64,000 bases of DNA from Xanthomonas sp. DAR 34887 (GTDB taxonomy: Bacteria > Pseudomonadota > Gammaproteobacteria > Xanthomonadales > Xanthomonadaceae), in assembly GCF_041245805.1 (NCBI RefSeq), contig NZ_CP162490.1:3263001-3327000 (forward strand). The letters are read 5' to 3'. The position numbers were made by a program, and so were the translations under genes. The notes under the pieces are model-generated. The model had not been told where the DNA came from and did no database searches. It was given only the letters and a program-made list of their open reading frames with translations. Position 1 is the first letter of the stretch, and each line of letters starts with the position of its first letter. Below are positions 35,292 to 42,557 of the stretch, one piece after another.

Positions 35292-36880
35292 GCCGTGCGC
35301 TCCACGTCGGCGACAGTCCACTGGCCGTCGATCAGGCGCTGCACGCCGCCGGGATTGCGGTCGCGCAGCAGGTCCGGCAGCAACGCATCGGGCAGGCCGT
35401 CGTAACTGTGCAACGCGGCGAAGCGGCGGATCGCGGCCGGCATGCCGACTGCGGTGAAGCCCGGATGCCCGGTGCTCGGATACGGACCGCCGTGATTCAT
35501 CGCCGCACTGACCGCCACGCCGGTCGGCATTTTGTTGCAGATCAGGCGCCCCACCCGCGGCCGCAACGCGGCGGCCAACGCCGCGAACGGCACGTCGTCG
35601 CTGCCGTCGGCGGCACGGTACACGGTGCCGGTGAGGTTGCCCTCCAGGCTGTGCGCCAATGCGGTCATCTGCGCCAGGCCGGCAGCGCGCACCACCAGGC
35701 TGACCGGGCCGAACGCCTCGGTCTGCAGCGCCTCGGGCTGTTGCAGGAAGGCCTGCGCCGAAACCGCCAGCAAGGTCGGCGCGTGGCGATAGCCCGGCTC
35801 CAGCGCGGCGTCGCCGCCGGCCAGCACGCTGGCGCCGGCATTGCGCAGCGTGGCCACGCCGCGCTGCAGATGCTCGAGCACGCCGCGCGAGAACAGCAGG
35901 CTCGGCGCGGCGCCGGCGAAGTGCGCGCTGGCCGCGGCGACGAACGCATCGCCGTCCTCGCCTTCGGGCACCACCACGATGCCGGGATTGGTGCAGAACT
36001 GGCCGCTGCCCATCGTGCACGAGGCGAAGAACTCCTGCGCCAGCGCGGCGCCGCGTTCGGCCAGCACGCCCGGCAGCAGGAACACCGGATTGACGCTGGA
36101 CAGCTCGACGTAGGCCGGCACCCCGGCGCGGTCGGCCGCGGCCTTCAGCGCCAGCCCGCCGGCACGGCTGCCGGTGAAGCCGATCGCGCCCAGCCGCGGG
36201 TCGCCGGCCAGTTCCAGGCCCAGCGTGTTGTCGAAGTGGTACAGCAACTGCACCGCCGCCGCCGGCAGGCCGTTGTCCAGCAGCGCCTGGTGCGCGAGCT
36301 GCGCCAGGCGCTGGCTGGTGGCCGGATGCGACGGATGTGCCTTGGCGATGACCGGATTGCGCGCGGCGATGGCCGAGGCGAAATCGCTGCCGGCCACCGC
36401 GTTGAACGCGAACGGGAAATTGTTCGGGCCGAACACCAGCACCGGCTTGTGCAGCGGCCCCAGCTGCGCGCGCAGGCCGGCCGCGGTGTCGATCACCGGC
36501 TGCGTCCAGCTGTGGCTGCGCACCGCCTGCGCGGCCTGGCGCAGCTGCCCGCTGGCGCGCGGCAACTCCACCTTGGCCAGGCGCGGTTCGACCGGCAAGC
36601 CGGTCTCGGCATGCGCCAGCGCGACCAACTGCTCCACGTCGGCATCGATCGCCGCGGCGTAGCTGTCGAGGAACCCGGCGATGCGCTCGGGCGCCGCCGC
36701 GGCCAACGCGTCGGCGACCAGCACCGCCGCGCTCAGCGCCGCTTCCAGATCGGCGGCGCCGCTGACCGGGAATTCCGGTCCGAACGCGTTCCCGTCGCGC
36801 GGGTCTTCGGCGCGGAAGCTGCCGCGCGCTTCCAGCGACGGCTGCCAATGCCCGGCAAGCAACAGCGGCTGCATGCTCAT
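35288..36880 (-). CDS. 2-oxoglutarate semialdehyde dehydrogenase
   Basis: 530 aa aldehyde dehydrogenase. Catalytic Cys in GQFCTNPG (about 297), catalytic Glu in YVELSSVNPV (about 260), and FGPNNFPFAFN in the cofactor site. This resembles the type III enzyme of hydroxyproline operons, converting 2-oxoglutarate semialdehyde to 2-oxoglutarate. The same intermediate arises in the non-phosphorylated L-arabinose pathway, so one enzyme might serve both products of extensin. It follows the deaminase gene with a 1-nt gap. Confidence 0.93.
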   Translation of the reverse strand: MSMQPLLLAGHWQPSLEARGSFRAEDPRDGNAFGPEFPVSGAADLEAALSAAVLVADALAAAAPERIAGFLDSYAAAIDADVEQLVALAHAETGLPVEPRLAKVELPRASGQLRQAAQAVRSHSWTQPVIDTAAGLRAQLGPLHKPVLVFGPNNFPFAFNAVAGSDFASAIAARNPVIAKAHPSHPATSQRLAQLAHQALLDNGLPAAAVQLLYHFDNTLGLELAGDPRLGAIGFTGSRAGGLALKAAADRAGVPAYVELSSVNPVFLLPGVLAERGAALAQEFFASCTMGSGQFCTNPGIVVVPEGEDGDAFVAAASAHFAGAAPSLLFSRGVLEHLQRGVATLRNAGASVLAGGDAALEPGYRHAPTLLAVSAQAFLQQPEALQTEAFGPVSLVVRAAGLAQMTALAHSLEGNLTGTVYRAADGSDDVPFAALAAALRPRVGRLICNKMPTGVAVSAAMNHGGPYPSTGHPGFTAVGMPAAIRRFAALHSYDGLPDALLPDLLRDRNPGGVQRLIDGQWTVADVERTA

Positions 36881-36881
36881 C

Positions 36882-37787
36882 TCAGAGCCCGGGGTGGGTG
36901 GCGATGGCGTGGTCGATCACCTTCAGCGCCGCTTCGCGCTCGGCGCCGTCGACGACCAGGCGCGGTGCGCGCACGCGCTCGCTGCCCAGGCCGACCTTCT
37001 CCTGCACCAGCTTGATCAGCTGCACGAACTTGGGCACGGTGTCCAGGCGCAGCAGCGGCAGGAACCAGTCGTACAGTGCCTTGGCCGCCGGGTAGCCGCC
37101 GTCGCGGGCCAGCTCGAACAGCTTCACCGACTCCTTGGGATACGCATTGACCAGGCCGGCGATCCAGCCCTTGGCGCCCATGCTCAGGCCTTCGACGATC
37201 GCATCGTCCATGCCCACCAGCAGCACCAGGCGGTCGTTGAGCAGTTCGCCCAGCGCGGCGAAGCGGCGCACGTCGCCGGAGGATTCCTTGACCGCCTGCA
37301 GGTTGGGGAATTCGGCGGCCAGCTCGGCGATCTGCGCCGGGCTGAAATCGGTCTTGTAGGCGACCGGGTTGTTGTACAGGATCACCGGCAGGTCGGTGGC
37401 GGCGATGACCGCACGCGCATGCGCGCCCATTTCGCGCCAGTCGGTGGAATACACGTACGGCGGCAGCACCATCAGGCCGCCGCAGCCGACCTGCTTGGCG
37501 GCCTGCGCCAGGCGCACGGCCTCGTCGGTGGACAGCGCGGCGATGCCCGGCACCACCGGGATGCGGCCGTCCAGCGCCTGCACCAGGGTCTTCAGGATCG
37601 CGACCTTGTCGTCGAAGCTGAGCGTGGCGGCCTCGCCGAGCGAGCCCAGCGGCACGATCGCGGTGCAGCCGGCGTCGACCATGACCTGCGCATGCTTGGC
37701 CAGGAACGCGTGGTCGATGCTGCCGTCGGCGTTGAACGGAGTGGTGATGGCCGGCAGCACGCCGTACCAGAAAGGAGCCTTGCTCAT
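36882..37787 (-). CDS. lhpC: 1-pyrroline-4-hydroxy-2-carboxylate deaminase (DapA family)
   Basis: 301 aa, DapA/DHDPS-type TIM barrel. Schiff-base Lys in AVKESSGD (about 166) and Tyr in LYNNPVAYK (about 137); the substrate-loop sequence PLGSLGEAATL replaces the GTTGE of true DHDPS. In this operon it should convert 1-pyrroline-4-hydroxy-2-carboxylate to 2-oxoglutarate semialdehyde with loss of ammonia. The dehydrogenase that uses the product follows directly. Confidence 0.92.
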   Translation of the reverse strand: MSKAPFWYGVLPAITTPFNADGSIDHAFLAKHAQVMVDAGCTAIVPLGSLGEAATLSFDDKVAILKTLVQALDGRIPVVPGIAALSTDEAVRLAQAAKQVGCGGLMVLPPYVYSTDWREMGAHARAVIAATDLPVILYNNPVAYKTDFSPAQIAELAAEFPNLQAVKESSGDVRRFAALGELLNDRLVLLVGMDDAIVEGLSMGAKGWIAGLVNAYPKESVKLFELARDGGYPAAKALYDWFLPLLRLDTVPKFVQLIKLVQEKVGLGSERVRAPRLVVDGAEREAALKVIDHAIATHPGL

Positions 37788-37791
37788 GGGA

Positions 37792-39132
37792 TTACACCTT
37801 GTCGAGGGTTGTGAGTGGAGGTTCGGGAAGTCGTGGATCGGGAAGCGATTGGGCGAGCGCGTCCAGGCGCACCGGGAACAGTGGCGGCCGGCGGCCGTCG
37901 TCGGAAAAATCGTCGTGCCGCGGCGCCAGCCCCAGCTCGGTCAGCGCGCTGCCGCAGATGCGGCCCTGGCAGGCGCCCATGCCGCAACGCGAGGCCAGCT
38001 TGGCATCGCGCAGGTCGGCATGGCCGCGCAACGCCGACAGCGGCACGTCCTCGCAGCGGCACACCAGCGTGTCCGCCGCGGCCAGCGTGTGGATGCGCGG
38101 GTCCAGCGCGAACTGGCGCTGCAGCAGCGCGGCGAACGCGCGGGCGCGGGCGCGCTGCGGCTGCAATGCCTGCGCCGCGGCCTCCTGCCCTGCCGCCAGG
38201 TGCCCGGCGATGGCGCCTTCGACGCGCGCGCAATCGCGCCCGCCGATGCCCAGCGCCTCACCGGCGGCGTACACGCCGGCGACGCTGGTGCGCAACTGCG
38301 CGTCCACCGCCACGCACGGATGCGCGCCGCTGCGCGCCAGGCGGCAGCCGAGCAGTTGCGCCAGCTCCACGTTCGGTACCAGTCCGTAGCCGACCGCCAG
38401 TTGGTCGCAGTCGAGGCTGCGGCGGCCGCGCGGGCCGTCGATCTCCACCGAGCGCAGCTGGCTGTCGCCGTGCGCCGCCAGCACCACGCTGCCGCTGTGG
38501 TAGCGCACGCCGGCCAACTGGGTGCGCAGGCTCAGTGCCTGCAGCGCCTTGTCCGGCCAGCGCCACGGCAACTGCGCGGCGAAGCCGGCCAGCGCGCGCA
38601 GCGGCGCCTGTTCGACGATGCCCAGCACCTGCGCGCCGTGCCGGCGCAGCGTCGCCGCGCTGGCCAGCAGCAGCGGACCGCTGCCGGCGACCAGCACGCG
38701 CTTGCCGGCCAGCGGCCAGCCCTGCTTGGCCAGCGCCTGCGCGCCGCCGGCGCCGGTGACGCCGGGCAGCGTCCAGCCGGGGAAGGGCAGCAGCAGTTCG
38801 CGCGCACCGGTGGCCAGCACCAGCGCGTCGTAGCCGATCCAGCGCGCGCCCTGCGGACCGTCGGCCAGCAGTTGCCGGTCCTGCGCCATCAGCAACTGCG
38901 TCTGCGCGAGGAATTCGATCTTGCTCGCCGCCAGCTGCGCCAGCACGCGCGCGGCCAGTTTGGGCGGCGCGTGGGCCACGTCGTGGCGCCAGATCTGGCC
39001 GCCGGCGCGCGCCTGCAGATCGATCAGCGCCACGCGCCGGCCGTGCCCGGCGGCGGCCAGCGCCGCCGCCAGTCCGGCCGGGCCGGCACCGGCCACGACT
39101 ACGTCGTAATGCAGGGCGCGCGGCTCAGCCAT
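37792..39132 (-). CDS. D-hydroxyproline dehydrogenase, FAD/NAD(P)-type large subunit with [2Fe-2S] domain
   Basis: 446 aa. Rossmann motif VVAGAGPAGLAAALAAAG at the N-terminus, a second GSGPLLLASA, and a C-terminal BFD-like iron-sulphur domain with VCRCEDV and RCGMGACQGRICG. This is the HcnB/OoxA-like subunit found in heteromeric D-hydroxyproline dehydrogenases. Its start lies inside the end of the ferredoxin-like subunit gene (8-nt overlap), and the amine-oxidase subunit is next upstream, so a three-subunit complex is expected. Confidence 0.92.
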   Translation of the reverse strand: MAEPRALHYDVVVAGAGPAGLAAALAAAGHGRRVALIDLQARAGGQIWRHDVAHAPPKLAARVLAQLAASKIEFLAQTQLLMAQDRQLLADGPQGARWIGYDALVLATGARELLLPFPGWTLPGVTGAGGAQALAKQGWPLAGKRVLVAGSGPLLLASAATLRRHGAQVLGIVEQAPLRALAGFAAQLPWRWPDKALQALSLRTQLAGVRYHSGSVVLAAHGDSQLRSVEIDGPRGRRSLDCDQLAVGYGLVPNVELAQLLGCRLARSGAHPCVAVDAQLRTSVAGVYAAGEALGIGGRDCARVEGAIAGHLAAGQEAAAQALQPQRARARAFAALLQRQFALDPRIHTLAAADTLVCRCEDVPLSALRGHADLRDAKLASRCGMGACQGRICGSALTELGLAPRHDDFSDDGRRPPLFPVRLDALAQSLPDPRLPEPPLTTLDKV

Positions 39133-39361
39133 CGGTCCACACCTGCATGCCATCGCGCGCCGGCGTGATGCAGGCGCGCAACTGGCCGACGCCGTCGATG
39201 CGCACCCGGCATTCGCTGCACACGCCCATGCCGCACAGCGGCGCGCGCGGCTGGCCATTGCGCGAGCGGCGGAAATGCACCGCCACCTGCGCCACCGCCG
39301 CAGCCACGCTGCTGCCGTCCAGCACCTCGAGGGTCTGCCCGTTGACCTGCAGGCGCAGCAT
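39125..39361 (-). CDS. D-hydroxyproline dehydrogenase, [2Fe-2S] ferredoxin-like small subunit
   Basis: 78 aa HcnA-like subunit. Plant-type cluster ligands in CGMGVCSEC and a later Cys in LRAC. It lies between the two flavin subunits, 8 nt after one and overlapping the other, and should pass electrons between them. Confidence 0.92.
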   Translation of the reverse strand: MLRLQVNGQTLEVLDGSSVAAAVAQVAVHFRRSRNGQPRAPLCGMGVCSECRVRIDGVGQLRACITPARDGMQVWTDG

Positions 39362-39369
39362 CGGCGCGC

Positions 39370-40470
39370 TCACGACAGCGCCCGTGCCGGCGCGAACGGC
39401 GCCGGGTCCAGTGCAGGCGTGCGCTGCAACAGCAGATCCAGCAACAGCCGCGCGCTGCCCAGCGCCGTGGTCACGCCCAAGCCTTCGTGGCCGGCCGCGA
39501 CCCACACATCGTGACGCTCCGGCACCGCACCCAGATAGGGACGGCCGTCGGGCGTGGCCGGACGCAGCCCGGTCCAGACCCGGATCGCCTGCAGCTGGCG
39601 CAACGCCGGCACGAACGCGAACGCGCGCTCGAGCATGCGTTGCAGCATCGGCATCGACACGCTGCGGTCGCTGGCATCGAACTCGCGCGAGGACCCGATC
39701 AGGATCTGCCCGGTCGGCCGCGGCTGCACGTTGAACGCCACGCTGCTGCCGTCGCTGCCGTGCGCGCTGTCGGCATAACCCAGTTCCAGCAATTGATGGC
39801 CGACCAGGCCGGGATAGCGGTCGGTGATGACCAGTTGGCCCTTGCGCGCGCGCATCGGCAGTTCCGGCAGCAACTCCGGCAACGCGCAACCGGTGGCGAC
39901 CAGCACCGGCCCGCTCAGCGTGGTGCCGTCGTCCAGGCGCAGCCCGCCGGCGCCCAGCGCCAGCGCGCGGCGCCCGGCGTACAGCTGCGCACCGGCGGCG
40001 CGCGCGCGCTCGACCAGATGCCGCGCCATGCGCGGCGGATACACCACCGCTTCGGCGGCCACGCGCATGCCGCCGGCCAGTCCGGGCACCAGCGCCGGCT
40101 CCAGCCGGTACAACGCCTCGGCATCGATCGCCTGGGCGTGCACGCCGGCAGCGGCCAGGCGCTGAATCTTGGCCGGGATCGCGTCCAGCTCGCGCGCTTC
40201 CCGTGCCACCCACAGCGTGCCGCAGCGGCTGTACTCGGCCGCCGGCAATTGCGCGAATTCTTCCCACAGGCGCAACGAATACGTCGATAGCGCCAGTTCC
40301 GCCGGATCGTCGTCCATCGCCACCAGATGGCCCATCGCCGCGGCGGTGGAACCGCCGCCGATCGTGCCCGACTCGACGATCGCCACCCGCAGCCCGGCGG
40401 CCGCGGCCGCATCGGCGCAGGCCGCGCCGACGATGCCGGCGCCGACGACGATCAGGTCGAAACCGCTCAT
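39370..40470 (-). CDS. lhpB: D-hydroxyproline dehydrogenase, FAD amine-oxidase (DAO) subunit
   Basis: 366 aa DadA/DAO-type FAD protein. FAD site DLIVVGAGIVGAACADAAA at the N-terminus; TGLRPATPDGRPYLG and HEGLGVTTA near the C-terminus are typical. It oxidises cis-4-hydroxy-D-proline to 1-pyrroline-4-hydroxy-2-carboxylate. The start overlaps the epimerase stop as ATGA. Confidence 0.93.
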   Translation of the reverse strand: MSGFDLIVVGAGIVGAACADAAAAAGLRVAIVESGTIGGGSTAAAMGHLVAMDDDPAELALSTYSLRLWEEFAQLPAAEYSRCGTLWVAREARELDAIPAKIQRLAAAGVHAQAIDAEALYRLEPALVPGLAGGMRVAAEAVVYPPRMARHLVERARAAGAQLYAGRRALALGAGGLRLDDGTTLSGPVLVATGCALPELLPELPMRARKGQLVITDRYPGLVGHQLLELGYADSAHGSDGSSVAFNVQPRPTGQILIGSSREFDASDRSVSMPMLQRMLERAFAFVPALRQLQAIRVWTGLRPATPDGRPYLGAVPERHDVWVAAGHEGLGVTTALGSARLLLDLLLQRTPALDPAPFAPARALS

Positions 40471-41408
40471 CCGGCGCCGATGCCCCAGGCGAACGGATCC
40501 TGCGCATCGATCAGCAGCTGCGAACGCGCGGTGATGTGCGCCTGCCCGGTGATCCGCGGCAGCACGCCACGGCTGCCGGGCACGTAGCTGCCTTCGAACA
40601 GGCTGCCGAGGATGCCCTCCTGGCGCCACACCTGGCCGGCGGCCAGCTTGCCGTCGGCGGCCAGGCACGCCAGCTTGGCGCTGGTGCCGGTGCCGCACGG
40701 CGAACGGTCGTAGGCCAGGCCCGGGCACAGCACGAAATTGCGCGCATCGGCGCCGGCGCCCGGCGCCGGGCCGTTGATCTCGATATGGTCGATCTCGCCG
40801 CCGTCGGCGCCGCGGATGCCGGCTGCCTCCAGCGCCAGCCGCAGCGCCTCGGTGTAGGCGGTCAGCGCGCGCTGGTTGCGCAGCTCCAGCGCGCACGGCG
40901 TCTGCTCGGTGATGAAGAACCAGTTGCCGCCCCAGGCCACGTCGCCGCGCACGCGGCCGTAGCCGGGCACCTGCACTTCGATGCCGGCGGCGTGGCGGTA
41001 GCTTTCCACGTTGTCCACCGAGACCCGGCCGTCGCCGTGCAGTTCCACGCCCACCGTGCCCACCGGGGTCTCGATGCGATGCGTGCCCGGGGCCAGCCGG
41101 CCCAGCTCGGCCAGCGTACGCACCAGGCCGATGGTGCCGTGCCCGCACATGCCCAGATAGCCGACGTTGTTGAAGAAGATCACCGCAGCGCAGGCATCGG
41201 CCGCGATCGGCGGCAGCAGCAGCGCGCCGACCATGGTGTCCGAGCCGCGCGGTTCGCAGGCGATGGCGCTGCGCCAGCGATCGAAGCGATCGCGGAACAG
41301 ATCGCGCCGTTGCGCCAGCGGTCCGGTGCCCAGGTCGGGGAAGCCGGCGACGACGACACGGGTCGGTTCGCCGCCGGTATGCGAGTCGATCACATCGAGT
41401 GTATGCAT
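40467..41408 (-). CDS. lhpA: 4-hydroxyproline 2-epimerase
   Basis: 313 aa, proline-racemase family. Both catalytic Cys are present: MCGHGTIG (about Cys88) and DRSPCGTGTSAK (about Cys236), which marks an epimerase rather than the Thr-containing trans-3-hydroxyproline dehydratases. It converts trans-4-hydroxy-L-proline to cis-4-hydroxy-D-proline and is first in the operon. No strong ribosome site is visible, and the predicted transcript start falls close to the start codon, so the mRNA may be nearly leaderless. Confidence 0.95.
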   Translation of the reverse strand: MHTLDVIDSHTGGEPTRVVVAGFPDLGTGPLAQRRDLFRDRFDRWRSAIACEPRGSDTMVGALLLPPIAADACAAVIFFNNVGYLGMCGHGTIGLVRTLAELGRLAPGTHRIETPVGTVGVELHGDGRVSVDNVESYRHAAGIEVQVPGYGRVRGDVAWGGNWFFITEQTPCALELRNQRALTAYTEALRLALEAAGIRGADGGEIDHIEINGPAPGAGADARNFVLCPGLAYDRSPCGTGTSAKLACLAADGKLAAGQVWRQEGILGSLFEGSYVPGSRGVLPRITGQAHITARSQLLIDAQDPFAWGIGAG

Positions 41409-41414
41409 AGGTCC

Positions 41415-41478
41415 ATGCTCACATTCCGGGCCGCTGGCGGCTAGCAGCGTTTGCCTGTCATAAATGCGGAAATTCGCA
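41415..41478 (-). promoter_or_regulatory. Shared-type promoter P6 (hydroxyproline operon), in the divergent gap with the AraC gene
   Basis: Minus strand: operator TGCGAATTTCCGCA (41465-41478), 20 nt, CTAGCCG (41438-41444; five of seven bases match CAAGACG), 17 nt, GAGCAT (41415-41420). It is the most symmetrical operator of the set and lies 57 nt from the epimerase start and 107 nt from the regulator start. Confidence 0.6.
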
Positions 41479-41584
41479 CAACCCGAACCTCCCCGCAGGC
41501 CCGACTTAGGCTAGGATCGGTCCTGGGGACGGGCACGCCGCGGCGTGCCTGCCGCCGCAGCCTACAACCGCCCGGTGAGTGCAG

Positions 41585-42292
41585 ATGGATACTTTGATTT
41601 CCGCGTTGGAAATGCAGACGCTGTTCGATGCGTTGCCGGACGTGGTGTTCTTCGTCAAGGACCGCGACGGCCGCTACACCCACGTCAACCTGACCCTGGT
41701 GCGGCGCCTGGGCAAGAAATACCGGGCCGACCTGATCGGCAAATCGGCGCTGGAAGTGTTCCCGCTGCCGCTGGGCGGCAGTTATCTGATGCAGGACCGG
41801 CGCGTGCTGTGCGGCGAGATGATCGAGAACCAGCTGGAAGTGCACCTGTTCCCGAACCGCACCCCGGGCTGGTGCCTGACCTTCAAGCGCCCGCTGTGCG
41901 AGCACAACGAGGTGATCGGCGTGGTCGGCATCTCCCGCGACCTGGGCCAGCCCGACAGCCGCCATTCGGCCTACGAACGCATCAGCCGCGCGATGGAGCA
42001 CATGCAGAGCCACTATGGCGACAACCTGCGCGTGCAGACCCTGGCCGACCTGGCGGAACTGTCGGTGGCGCAGCTGGAACGGCACTTTCGCCGCGTGTTC
42101 CAGCTGACCCCGCAGCAGCTGCTGACCAAGATGCGCATCGAAGCGGCGATGCGCCTGCTGCACGGCGAGGACAGCATCGCCAGCATCGGCCAGGCCTGCG
42201 GCTTCGCCGACCAGAGCGCGTTCGCGCGCCAGTTCAAGGCCACCGTCGGCATGACCCCGCGCGACTACCGTTCCATGAAGGGCAAGCTCTGA
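41585..42292 (+). CDS. AraC family regulator with N-terminal PAS domain
   Basis: 235 aa. PAS fold at about residues 8-125 (LFDALPDVVFFVKDRDGRYTHVN), then two helix-turn-helix motifs of the AraC type at about 135-233, ending with GFADQSAFARQFKATVGMTPRDYR. I chose ATG 41585, with GGTGAG 6 nt upstream; GTG 41579 adds two residues. It is divergent from the hydroxyproline operon and shares its control region, as AraC regulators of hydroxyproline use do elsewhere. I infer that it senses hydroxyproline or a derivative through PAS and activates the six shared-type promoters. Confidence 0.93.
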   Translation: MDTLISALEMQTLFDALPDVVFFVKDRDGRYTHVNLTLVRRLGKKYRADLIGKSALEVFPLPLGGSYLMQDRRVLCGEMIENQLEVHLFPNRTPGWCLTFKRPLCEHNEVIGVVGISRDLGQPDSRHSAYERISRAMEHMQSHYGDNLRVQTLADLAELSVAQLERHFRRVFQLTPQQLLTKMRIEAAMRLLHGEDSIASIGQACGFADQSAFARQFKATVGMTPRDYRSMKGKL

Positions 42293-42369
42293 GGGGCCGG
42301 GATTCGAGATTGGGGATTAGGGATTGGTGGCTGAATGCGGGCGGTGTGACGCTGCGCGTCGCTGGCCGT

Positions 42370-42457
42370 TGTAGGAGCGGCTTCAGCCGCGACAGGATGC
42401 GTGATGTGGGGCGAGCGGCGGCGGATGCAGTCTGTCGCGGCTGAAGCCGCTCCTACA
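42370..42457. repeat. Paired REP palindrome
   Basis: Inverted arms 42370-42395 and 42432-42457 of the GTAGGAGCGGCTTCAGCCGC element, between the AraC gene and ftsY. Confidence 0.92.
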
Positions 42458-42557
42458 ACGGCGCGCGCCAGCGTCGCCACCTGCTTCGTGTTGCCGCTGC
42501 ACAGGGCCCTCAGGCCGCAAGTGGTAGCATTCCGCGTTTCCGGTCCACGCGTCATCC

